Source: Heracleum sosnowskyi
Lineage: Eukaryota; Streptophyta; Magnoliopsida; Apiales; Apiaceae
DNA: 64,000 nucleotides
Reading direction: 5' to 3'
NCBI GenBank assembly: GCA_030848705.1
Contig: CM061242.1
Location: 64,491,064-64,555,063 of the forward strand
Made by a program: the position numbers and the translations under genes. The notes below the pieces were generated by a model that searched no databases, was not told where the DNA came from, and saw only the letters and a list, made by a program, of their open reading frames with translations. Shown here piece by piece: positions 32,605 through 42,533 of the stretch (its first letter is position 1; each line of letters begins with the position of its first letter).

Positions 32605-34890
32605 ATGTTGGGTTCCTTTCTCATGCAATTTATTAATTTTAACAGCAGAAGACTTTTTGACTTTAGCAGTCCTGACAGGATTTACTCCATCAGGATTTGC
32701 TTTGTCAGTATCAGTATTAACAAAAGCATGCTTCATTATGACATTTTCAGTTCTATCAGACTTTGTACTACTTTCAAACTTAGGCAATGGATCATAAAAG
32801 TTATAGTACAAATCATGATACTCTTTACATGTATAAATAGAATGCCATAGACTACCACAATGAAAACAGGACTTCTGCGGTTTATAGAGTACTGATCTAT
32901 TCCTAACATCAGACTTAGGAATATCAGTAATCTTTTTCTTACTCTTCTTACAATCAATAGCAAGATGATTAGAGTTACCACAGTTAAAACAACACTTTCT
33001 AGGTGCATTTGGGATATACTTATAACCATTCTCTTTATTGATCCCAATTTTACCATTCCTGTTTCTCTTAACAATAGCTTCCTTTTTCTTATCTGTAACC
33101 TCACAGATTTTATCTTTAAGCTGTTTCTGAGACAATAGACCTAGATTCTTAGTGACTTTATTCAAGACAGGTTTAGACTTAACGATTTTAATTCCTTGAG
33201 TAGAAGAAGATCCCTTTTCAAAAGTAGAATTGGAATCCTTACCAAAAACAAAATTAACAGGTGTAATCTTAGATTTGGTTGAGTCTATAACATGTCTATA
33301 GGTCTTTGGACTGACTGTCTCATCAATGACAATTTTCTCTTTCAATTTCTTATCCTCATCTGACTTATATCCTAGACACTCTTTCCAATTCTTAGAGGTA
33401 TTAATCTCATGAAATTTCCTACCAGAGTCTGTCCAGGTTCTGATTTTCTCATTAGCATATTCAAGTTCTTTTTCAAGGGAAGTACATTTAGATGTTATCT
33501 CTAAGTGCATGTGCTTAACATTATCACATTCTTTTTGTACTTCTTGCATACGAGAAAATTCAGCTTCTAATATCTCATTCCTCTTTCTAAGGTCAGACAT
33601 CTCAGATAAGATTCTAGTATTCTCAGCAGTTTGACTTCTAAAGCTAATATGTAATGACTTTAGAAAACGTCTTAACTCAGAAGCATTATCAGTATCAAAA
33701 TCAAAGATAGTATTTAGTACCTTATCATCAGGAGCAGCAGTTACATCAGCATTGGCCATTAACGCATAGTTGACTACCTCAGTATCAGATTCTGAGGAAG
33801 AGTCCATCCAATCCTTGCTTGATGTGATGAGTGCCTTTGTCTTGTTGCATTCAGAAGCAAAGTGACCCATACCATTACACTTGTAGCATCTAACCTTTGA
33901 CTTGTCAAATTTGCTACCCTTGCTGTCCTTTTTGATATACTTGTCTTTGTCTGCTTTGAAGGTCTTTTTCTGAAAGTTGCCTTGTCTTCTATTCTTCCTG
34001 AACTTCATCCTTCTGAAGTTTCTGACAATCATAGCAACCATCTCTTCCATGTCTGAATCAGAAGATTCATCACCAGTATGGGCATCAGGATTGCCATCAG
34101 TATCTGAAGAAGAGTCGTCAGGATCTGACTCAGCTACTCTTGCTTTCCTTCTAGAGACCTCCATAGCTTTCCCTTTTGATTTTGCTTCTACATTCAAAGC
34201 AATTGACTTTGCCTTGCTGCTTTTCTTGTTCTTTCTCTGTTGAACTTCAAGATCATGAGTTCTTAGCATCCCATAGATCTCATCAAGAGACACAATGTTC
34301 AGATCATACTGGTGTCTAATGATTGAGGTCTGAGTATCCCATTCTTCAGGTAAAGCTCTAAGAAATTTGGTGTTTGAATCTTCAGTTTCATATACTTTGT
34401 CAACTAAGGATAAGCTGTTCAATAGTGTCAGGAATCTATCATATAGATCAGTCAGGCTCTCTTCAGGTCTTGCATCAAATTGCTCATATTCTTGAATCAA
34501 TAGAGCCCTTCTGTTTTTCTTAACAGATGCAGATCCCTGGCACTGAGTTTCCAAAGTATCCCAGATTTCTTTTGAAGACTTGCATGCAATCACTCTGTTT
34601 GACATAACAGCATCAAGGCTATTATGCAAGATATTCTTTATCTTTGGTTCCCTGAGTACATGAGCTTTTTCTTCTGGAGTCCATTCAGCTTTAGCTTTGA
34701 CCACATAATGTTCTGGTACTGTATCTGTTCGTTCTACGAACTTTGTTGGTATATATGGTCCATCACGAATCCTGTCCAAGTAGTCGGGATCCATAGCCTC
34801 CAGGTACATCAACATCTTTACCCTCCATGTAGGATATTCTGATATCTTCAAGATGGGAATCTTCATGCTTTCATACTTGGTTGTCGACAT
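32578..34890 (-). CDS. gag: Element D: Gag, Sirevirus type, 770 aa
   Basis: ATG at 34890, 36 bp after the primer site. Copia Gag domain at about 5-235 (YPTWRVKMLMYLEAMDPDYL; EIWDTLETQCQG; LDEIYGMLRTHDLE). A Lys-rich segment, then DSD-rich acidic repeats. Zinc knuckles start at residues 335 (CYKCNGMGHFASEC), 634 (CFNCGNSNHLAIDC) and 675 (CFHCGSLWHSIYTC). A coiled coil at about 410-510 includes LRKRNEILEAEFSRMQEV. It ends soon after HVWVPK. The layout matches B Gag, including the paired C-terminal knuckles, although sequence identity is moderate. Confidence 0.95.
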   Translation of the reverse strand: MSTTKYESMKIPILKISEYPTWRVKMLMYLEAMDPDYLDRIRDGPYIPTKFVERTDTVPEHYVVKAKAEWTPEEKAHVLREPKIKNILHNSLDAVMSNRVIACKSSKEIWDTLETQCQGSASVKKNRRALLIQEYEQFDARPEESLTDLYDRFLTLLNSLSLVDKVYETEDSNTKFLRALPEEWDTQTSIIRHQYDLNIVSLDEIYGMLRTHDLEVQQRKNKKSSKAKSIALNVEAKSKGKAMEVSRRKARVAESDPDDSSSDTDGNPDAHTGDESSDSDMEEMVAMIVRNFRRMKFRKNRRQGNFQKKTFKADKDKYIKKDSKGSKFDKSKVRCYKCNGMGHFASECNKTKALITSSKDWMDSSSESDTEVVNYALMANADVTAAPDDKVLNTIFDFDTDNASELRRFLKSLHISFRSQTAENTRILSEMSDLRKRNEILEAEFSRMQEVQKECDNVKHMHLEITSKCTSLEKELEYANEKIRTWTDSGRKFHEINTSKNWKECLGYKSDEDKKLKEKIVIDETVSPKTYRHVIDSTKSKITPVNFVFGKDSNSTFEKGSSSTQGIKIVKSKPVLNKVTKNLGLLSQKQLKDKICEVTDKKKEAIVKRNRNGKIGINKENGYKYIPNAPRKCCFNCGNSNHLAIDCKKSKKKITDIPKSDVRNRSVLYKPQKSCFHCGSLWHSIYTCKEYHDLYYNFYDPLPKFESSTKSDRTENVIMKHAFVNTDTDKANPDGVNPVRTAKVKKSSAVKINKLHEKGTQHVWVPKCSN

Positions 34891-34926
34891 CTTTAGATCG
34901 TATCTGATTCAGAATTAAATCAGTTC

Positions 34927-34938
34927 GCTCTGATACCA
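34927..34938 (-). other. Element D: primer binding site
   Basis: Complement of GCTCTGATACCA, that is TGGTATCAGAGC in element sense, two bases from the 5' LTR. Matches the 3' end of initiator tRNA-Met. Confidence 0.95.
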
Positions 34939-34940
34939 AT

Positions 34941-35543
34941 TGTTGCCCAGTGAATAACAATTGTAGAAGGGGGGTTGAATACAATTGTATAAGATTCTCG
35001 ACTTTATATAACACAAATATGAAAGATCATTAACAATAACAATAACAGCTTTATTAACTTTGATATAAAACTGTTACAAACTCTCTTAAGAAATTCTGAT
35101 GTTCTTAAGAGCTGCTAGCTTACAAAAACTCTCTCAAGAAATTCTGTTCTTAAGAGCTTCTCTCCGATTATGTTCTCTCTCTCTAATGAATACATAAATC
35201 GAAACCAAAACTGTGTTTATATAGTGCACACAGCTTCTCTATCAATAACAAGATAAGTCCTAATCATAATAAAGATAGAAACATATCTTTAATCGATAGC
35301 TGCATTCTACAAACCAGGAACAAACTTCCATGTTTATCTAGACTCCAAATATAACTCGAAGTAGGAATCCTGATCAGCTTCAAGTCCTGATGATCAAACC
35401 TGATCATAGTCTGAGTAGGAATCCTGATGATCAATAAGATACTGACGCTTGATCAAATACTGATGACCATGCAATACTGATGACGTCAGCAATCCTGATC
35501 AGTTGAGTCTAGCTTCTGACGATCATTGAATTCTGATCTAACA
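34941..35543 (-). repeat. Element D: 5' LTR
   Basis: 603 bp, apparently identical to 23740-24342. In element sense it has a TATATAAACACAG-like TATA region (35215-35225) followed by an AGAGAGAGA-rich stretch. Target duplication ctcct at 35544-35548. Confidence 0.95.
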
Positions 35544-35818
35544 CTCCTTATCAAACTGAACAACATATCCTCTATCACAGAATTGACTGATGCTGAGAAG
35601 ATTGTGCTTAAGACCTTCCACAACAGATACTTCTTCAATGATAACATTTCCAGCTTCCAAACAACCATATCCTTCAGTAATACCTTTGTTGTTATCTGCA
35701 AAGGTAACCAATGGGTCAGCTTTCTCAACCACATTTGATAGCGGGGCTCTATCTCCGGTCATATTCCTTGAACATCCACTGTCCAGAATCCACACGACTC
35801 GGTTTACCTGTTCCACAC
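35544..35818 (-). pseudogene. pol: Element C: start of pol (protease)
   Basis: The frame from about 35816 reads into WILDSGCSRNMTGDRAPLS, the copia aspartic protease; the family usually has HMTG. It runs through VVEGLKHNLLSISQFCDRGY and is cut by element D at QFDKE. On the other side it is cut by G1 at the duplication cacac (35814-35818). No ATG precedes the active site; the listed frame opens with GTG. Confidence 0.9.
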
Positions 35819-38800
35819 TGTAAGATCCGGGAAAATTACGTGTTAATATTTGATGTGAAATGAAATTTTATTTTCATATCAAAATTTATTAAATGTTTTA
35901 TCTGTTTAAATGTGTTAAGTTATTCGTTAAATAGTTGAATATGTGACCTTGAGATGCTATGTGAATATTTGTGGTGATTGGAAAATTCTTTTTTTAAGAG
36001 AATGTTATTTTTATTTCGTTTTATTTTATTTATCGAAAAGAAAATTTAGATCATTCCCTAATTATTCGGAAAATTGATATATCGTTCGTATCAATAATAC
36101 ATCTGTTATAGCCCTAGTATTCTTGAGCATTCGTTATATAAATGATATGTATTAATTTGGATAATTATCAGTCCTTATGGATGATTATCACCTCGTAAAA
36201 CGTGTACTTTACTTTATTAACGATTTAAAGCGATCCAATGGATAAATATCGATCCAAAAATGTCGTTTGGGGTATTATTTTCCACTAAGTATAAAAAGTC
36301 GAATCGTACATTATCCTGCGCATAATACATATATATATAGAGACAAAAATATAAAAATCTCTTAACTGTGTTCTTCGTGTTCTTGAGAATCAAACTCGAT
36401 TTTGGAGGCGTTACCGGAATTCGTTTTCAACGTTCTAGTAGCTGAATCGAAGGTCTTGGAATCTAGTTTCATAATCTACCATCAAAATTCGTGTGGGGTA
36501 AGTTTTAAATCTTATACGAAGTTTTCTTTAATTCTGGAAAATTAGGGTTTATGTAAAATTTGGGGCTTTTTGATAATGAGCTTGTTCATGTGATTTCATG
36601 ATATGTATAGCTTTGTATGGTTGTAAGGAGTCCAAATATGTGTTCAATTTCATTGTTTGATTCCCAGATTGTCTAATTCGAAAATTAGGGTTCTTGAGCT
36701 CGAATTGGGGCTTTTTGATTTAGGGGTTGTCCGTTGATTTTGATGGTTCCTATAGCTTTATATGATCACTTATAATCGATTTACATGTTTAATTGATTCA
36801 TTCTATTCCTAGATTAGCTAGTTCGAATTCTTAGTTTGTTTCGAATTTTCAAATCATTAGTTTGTAAAACATGTTGTTTGTTTGGTTAAATGATTGAAGG
36901 AGTTAGATTGTACATGTTCTCAGCTTCGTTTTGATACCAAGAACATCCAGTTTGGTACATAAATGGTGCTAGTCGGATTTTGGCCGGAAAATGTTAAGGT
37001 CGCCGGAAATTTCCAGATTCCGGCGAACCTCCATTAAAGCTGGAACTTGAAGAAGATGAATAGTGTTTTTAAATTATTTATTTTCAAAAATAGTTTAAAA
37101 ATTCTAAAAATCATATTTTTATTTTTAAAAAGACATTTTATCATTCAGAAAATTTTATAAATTTATAAATATTTATTTAAATTCGAAAATTGATTAAATT
37201 TAATTAATTTAATTATTTTTTATTAATAATTAATTCATTTAATTAATTGATTAATTTTAATAATCAGTTAATTCTATTAAATAATTATTAATTAAATCTA
37301 ATTAATTTAAATTAGATTTAATTATTTTCTTGGCTTGGTTTTATTCATACAAATTTGTTTAAGTGTTGGAATTAGTCAATTAATTTTATATTAATTGGTT
37401 AAAATTGTTTTTAAATCTTTATATTGGGATAAATGATCCGATTTTAGATCTAAAAATATTTTGAGGTTTAATTCCTTTGAAATGAGAGTCGAATATTTTT
37501 CTAAAATTATTTCTTGGACATTACGAGACTTAGGTGATTGATTTATCGTAATTAAATGACAATATGTGTTATGTGAATTACGTGGATTATCTGGTTAGTG
37601 AGTTATAAATACGAATAAGTGATTGGAGACTTGTTTAAATACTTTGGTCTTGTCTAATATTATCACGAGGGGTAGTTGGAATAGAAATTTGTCAGTATTG
37701 TTAGAAAATGAGATTTACGAGACCGTTGACTTAGAGGTTGACTTGGATGTTGACTTTTATAGTATAGAGATTTTCGACGAACGTGATACGTGGGTTATTT
37801 ATTTAGTTAATCGTGATTATTCTATCTATTGAATATGGTTATCTAGGCAACAAGGGCTATTGGACAAGACGAGCCAGATTACCAAGACATGTTAAATGAA
37901 GAAAGTCGGAGATATCGACGCGTGGATTCAAAACGGTAGGATCAGATTAGTGGTATTCACAAGAGCGTTAAATCAAAGAAGGACGGAAATAGAGAATCGT
38001 GCTATAAGGCAGAATAAGGAGGGAATCGTATTATTTCAACTTTACGTAATAGCTAAGGACCGGAGGCAAGTGTTTATACCCTTGCTTATTATTTGAGTGA
38101 TATTCTATTGAATTATTATTATGCAATTGGCATACTCTTCACTAAATTTTAAATGATGACTCTTTTGCATTGAATTGCAAGTAATTTATTTAATCTCGTA
38201 AATTGACGAGTATTCTTTCATACCTTTTGAGTTTAGATTCATATTTCCATGTTGATTGGAAAAATATAATTATTGTATTGAAACGATTTAAAAGATAGTT
38301 ATGGGCCTTATACTAAGGCTTTCTTTCAAAAATCTTGATTTAAAAATATTAGGTTGGAATGTTGCCAACCCTAGATGAGTGGGAACTTGTGAACCCGATG
38401 AAGGTAAAAATGTTATTTTAAATTCTGAAGTTGTGGTACTTGTTCTACAAGTATTCTATTTTTCCATCTTTCACCTATGCAAGTATTATTGTCATTTCTT
38501 TTTTATGCGATTATCTGATCCAGTCCTTGATTCGAACTCGTAATGCTTGTTTCACATCAGACTTAATTTTATTGAGCATGTTATTGCTTACTCTTCATTA
38601 TCATCCCAGTTGTTGCATCGATCTTGTCGATGTTTATTATATTGTCACTTTTCATGTGCACCTCCCATTATTGTGTCGATCTCGTCGATACTAGATTGTA
38701 TTTTTATTCCTTGATGGATTCTTCATAGTCGAGTTGTTCCTGGAACGTGAGTTTTCCAGCGATTGTTGTATTAAGGTTGTCGATTCTTCCGACACCTGGC

Positions 38801-39895
38801 TGTCGTAGTAAAGTTGTCAATTGTACTGACACCTGACGTATAGAAAATAGAATTGGAATGTTTTTAAATGGACCAATAATGGTCGGACCAGATTCGTGGT
38901 CGGAATTAATTAAGGCCAAGATGGCCAAGGATCCTAGTGGAGGACTTTGCTATAAGAAAGTCCGGGGTTGATGCGTGACTGATCAGCAGCTCAACCTTTG
39001 TGATTTATAAAAGTATAAAAATCCAATTCTAATATCACTTCTTATATCTGAGATTGATTTCATTCATATGTTCCGTACTGGTGAGTTATAACCTGATATT
39101 CAGGTTGATTCGTTTGCTTAAAGTTGTTGGTTTCGGAAGATGTTGTGAATGGAACTGTTATCTTTAAAAATAGTATTTTGGTATAAACTATGGTCTTGAA
39201 GATGTACGAGTTCATATTTATTTCATATTTTCTACATCCTATTGTAGATATTTTGGTTCGGGTAACCGTGACAACCAATATAGATTCCTTCGTGTTTTAA
39301 AACTATTCAGTTGCTAGAAGCTGAATGGGAAATTATGGCGAATTACCAAACTTGATTTAAAAGTTTTAGAGATTACAAATGTTTAAACCAAAAGCTTATT
39401 TTGGAAACTTTTCCTATTATACTTAATAATGCACCTGTTGAGCAATTCTTTCGCTCATACTTGCTTTCTTTATATTTTTAGCCTTTCAGTAAGAAGGCAT
39501 ATTGGCGGGAGTTATCCGCGTAGCTTGGCAGAGAAGGAAGAAGATGTTAGTGTAAAGACGTTATGATGCAGAGTATTTAGAACTAGTGTAAGGTTATTGT
39601 ATAAAGTGAATTTTTATTAAATACTATGTTGTATCAGATTAGATTTGCCTGGTATACTTCTTGTCGAAGTTATACTAGTGTTATAGGATTTATGTAAAGA
39701 AAATGGTTGTAAAGAAGAAAATTTTGTGTAATGGAATTTTGGATTCTTGTTTCTAGCACTATAATCTTTAAAGATTCTCGGTAGAGTTGGGGTCGCAGAT
39801 GTTATTATTGTATTGTTTTAATGTTGAACATGTTGTTTTATTTGAGGATTCAGTGTGACGACCAAATCCTTTGACCCCTGATTTGGGGCGTTACA
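35819..39895 (+). repeat. G1: 4.1-kb solo LTR of a large-LTR retrotransposon (probably Ty3/gypsy)
   Basis: 4,077 bp starting TGTAAGATCC and ending GGGGCGTTACA, with 5-bp duplications cacac at 35814-35818 and 39896-39900. It has no retroviral coding domain. A second copy, G2, starts with the same bases, so this is a mobile unit, most simply a solo LTR left by recombination. It holds a TATA-like run (36328-36340), a leader ending in a donor-like GTAAGT (36498-36503), a degenerate tandem duplication of about 150 bp (36530-36830; each unit has AAAATTAGGGTT and GGGGCTTTTTGAT), and an AT-rich TTAATTAA-type block (37080-37400). Gypsy assignment is inferred from LTR size and the GACGACC...GGGGCGTTACA end. 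Confidence 0.75.
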
Positions 39896-39901
39896 CACAC
39901 C

Positions 39902-39924
39902 CTGCAATATCAAAATGATTAGAC
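39902..39924 (-). promoter_or_regulatory. Element C: splice-acceptor-like signal at the gag/pol junction
   Basis: In element sense CTAAT (39922-39918), T-rich stretch, then GATATTGCAG (AG at 39902), followed by GG in pol phase 0. Pol is in the +2 frame relative to gag here. The phase-0 GT seen in B, D and F at the VW codon is absent (ATT instead). Confidence 0.4.
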
Positions 39925-42158
39925 CTTCTTCAGAACCCAAATCTGATTGGGTCCGTCATAATTAAAGAACTAGCCTTTGTCAGGCAAAACAACATTCTTG
40001 ATTTTAACATCATCAACTTTATCAGTGACTGAACATTTCACCTTGTAAACGGCCTTAACAAACTTCTGTTTAGGCTTAGGTAAAAATGTATCCTTCCTAG
40101 CTTTAGGAGGACTAGCAGTCTTGGATCTAGCATGCATTTTGTTATTCACATGTTGACGGGGATCAGTCTTATCATTCGACACATGCTTAATATTAAAATA
40201 AGCATACATAACATTAAAAGCACAAGACATGCAATTCGAAACACCAAAAGCTTTATGAGATAAATCTACACTAGGCATGTTATGCATGTTAGACATGTTG
40301 TTGTTTTTTTCAACTTATGAGTGTCTAATTTGATCTCCGTTGTTGGAATAACTTTGACAGAACCCTTAGACACACATTTGTTGGAATGGACAATCCCATT
40401 GGCAATGTTCTCAGTACGCATCTCTTCTTGAATAATGATGGAAGATTCATTTAGAGGTTCTTCTATAGATTATTTAAAGAGAGGTTTGTCAATCCACTTA
40501 AGCACATGTGGTATACCCCTTTCTTCAGCACTAACTCTATTAGGGGTATTAATGCCTAATTCTCCAATAGCCTCGTTATAGTCATAACCTATTCCAACAG
40601 TTTGACTAATAGCTTGCTTATTGAAGATCGATTTGGCTGTTTTACAAGAATTATCTCTAACCTTAGTCTCAAGTTCAGTAATCTTTTCTTTAAGAATAGT
40701 TTTTAACTGTTTGTAACAATTCACCCTGTTCTCAAGAAAAGCTACTTCCTTTTTAAGTTCATCTTGATTAACATGAACTAGTCTTAATTCTTTAACTTCT
40801 TTTTCAAGAGCAGTGTTCTGAAGAATTATTCTATCATTTTCACTACGTGCACAAGATAAGGTTCCACTAAGATGATAAACCATCTCAGTGTCAGTAAAAG
40901 TTACCTCAGACTTGTAAGATGAAGTTTTGTCTCATATTGCCATGAGTGCAAGATTACCAACTTCTTCATCTTCACTTTCAGAATCATCCCAGCTCTTTCC
41001 TTCAACAAGATAAGCTTTACTAGGTTTGCTCTTCTGATTTATAGTGTAAGAGGTTTTCTTTGCTTGCTTTGGCTTTCTACATTCAGTTGCAAAGTGTCCC
41101 AACTCATTGCAATTAAAGCACCGAATCGTGCTTCTATACACCATTCCAGTTTTATAGCCACCTTTTGTGCTATTTGAGGATGAAGAACCACCTCTCTGGA
41201 ATCTGTTAGCATTGGACTTAAATTTGAAATTTGGATTTCTTCTAAATCTGAAGTTTCCAAACTTCCTTGCTATCAAAGCCATTGATTCATCTTCCAACTG
41301 CTCAAGCTCGTCCATAGAATAGAAATCACCATCAGATTAACTTGCAGATGTAACACCATACTCAGCTACAATTACATTCTTGTTAGAACTGGAAGGTAGA
41401 ACAACCTTTGCTTCCTGTTTCTGTGGGACTTCAACTACTAGTGCAGTAGACGTACTGACCACTCTTCCTTTCCCATAGATTTCCTTCTACTGAATCTGTT
41501 CCAGTTTATAGGTTTTCAGAATACCATAGAGTCTTTCCAGTGAAATGTCACTCAAATCCCTTGCTTCTCTAATGGCTGAAATCCTATGCTCTAGATGGGT
41601 TGGAAGTGTCAGAAAAAATTTCTTGTTAATCTCTCTGATAGTGTAGTACTTTCCATGAAGGTTCAGATCGTTGATCAATTTGTTATATCTCTCAAAAACT
41701 TCAGAGATTCCTTCACCTGGATTTGATTTGAAGTGCTCATACTCAGATATAAGAATTTCCATTCTATTCTCTCTAACTTCTTCTGTCCCTTCATTAATTA
41801 TCTCAATCATCTCCCAAATATGTTTAGCGTCTTTACAATTCAACACATGATTGTGCATAATGGGGTCCAGAAAATCAACCAGAATTAATTGCAAGTTAGC
41901 ATTCAGAGAAACATCTTCCTTTTCATCAGCTGTAAAATCTTTTGGATCTTTAGGATAAGTCCTTGCAGCTTGAACAACAAGGTTATTCTCAATACGCTCC
42001 TCTTCAATAACCATTGGAATTTTTGGGCCTTTCTTCAATATGCCAAGGTACTTTGGATTAGCCAATTGAAGAAATAAAAACATCTTCTTCTTTCACATTA
42101 CATAGTGCTCTCTACTAAACATAGGAATTTTAACGGCTCAAACTTTTTGAGTAGACAT
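39919..42158 (-). pseudogene. gag: Element C: gag pseudogene
   Basis: The original ATG is at 42158 (or 42161). An early stop follows, then TGA at the Trp of the family's MWKKK motif, so the first listed Met lies at 42083. The copia Gag domain is clear (HIWEMIEIINEGTEEVRENR, LERLYGILKTYKLE). Stops: TAG 41487-41489, TAA 41337-41339, TGA 40932-40934, TAA 40470-40472; the frame shifts between 40470 and 40296, and TAG 39970-39972 follows. Zinc knuckle CFNCNELGHFATEC near 41127. Coiled coil near 40600-40860. Ends after QIWVLKKV at TAA 39919-39921. It resembles H Gag more than B or D Gag. Confidence 0.9.
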
Positions 42159-42237
42159 CATGAATTTAAAAAAAAAAATTCATTTATTCTTGATAAATCA
42201 CGAAAGTAAGGATCTTGATTTGTGCATCAATCAATTA

Positions 42238-42249
42238 GCTCTGATACCA
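42238..42249 (-). other. Element C: primer binding site
   Basis: Complement of GCTCTGATACCA, two bases from the LTR end; TGGTATCAGAGC in element sense. Confidence 0.95.
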
Positions 42250-42251
42250 AT

Positions 42252-42533
42252 TGTTAGGTCCTGATATGTTTGTAGAAGGGGGGGGGGGGGGGTTGAATAC
42301 AAATTGTAATTTTTAATTGAATTTGTTCGGTTCGTGATTTAATAATCCAAGTACAAATTAATGCGGAATAAAATGAAACAAGATTCAAGTTAAATATAAC
42401 TTATATTTAAACTTGAAGGGTGTTACAATTACAACACAGATTATAGGGAATGATTATCACACTAATTAAAACAAATTAGAATAAATTCAACATGAATTTA
42501 TCTATATTTGCAATGAAAAGATCGAATACTAAA
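42252..42533 (-). repeat. Element C: 5' LTR, 3' part
   Basis: 282 bp starting TGTTAGGTCC on +. It contains the GTAGAAGG(G)nTTGAATAC box with 15 G (42278-42292). It is broken at 42534 by G2; the target duplication would be CTAAA (42529-42533), whose partner is outside the window. Confidence 0.85.

Larger units (their letters stand above)
23740..35543 (-). mobile_element. Element D: complete, very young Sirevirus of a second family
   Basis: 11,804 bp on the minus strand, bounded by 603-bp LTRs (TGTTGCCCAG...GATCTAACA as written on +) and duplications ctcct. I found no difference between the two LTRs, so the insertion is extremely recent. gag (770 aa) and pol (1112 aa) are open; the env-like frame is open for 1301 codons and then shifts near its end. 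The family word AATCCTGAT or its complement is scattered through LTR, spacer and coding parts. It inserted into the pol gene of element C. Confidence 0.97.
19165..42533 (-). mobile_element. Element C: old Sirevirus, fragmented by later insertions
   Basis: Minus-strand pieces in Sirevirus order read from right to left: part of the 5' LTR (42252-42533), PBS, gag (39919-42158), start of pol (35544-35818), rest of pol (20760-23739), spacer, and the env-like start (19165-19674). It is interrupted by G1 and D, its 5' LTR is split by G2, and its env-like gene is cut by element A, whose right edge is flanked by TTTAC. The rest of the env-like gene and the 3' LTR lie outside the window, beyond A. Every reading frame has several stops or shifts. 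Confidence 0.9.

Noticed and set aside
35486..35823. Several short plus-strand frames at 35526-35823
   Set aside because: They overlap the clear protease sequence of element C on the other strand.
36000..39895. A host gene in the 35.8-39.9 kb stretch, suggested by TATA, leader and GTAAGT
   Set aside because: The unit has TG...CA ends, a perfect 5-bp target duplication and a second copy at 42.5 kb, and no coding domain, so it is an LTR.
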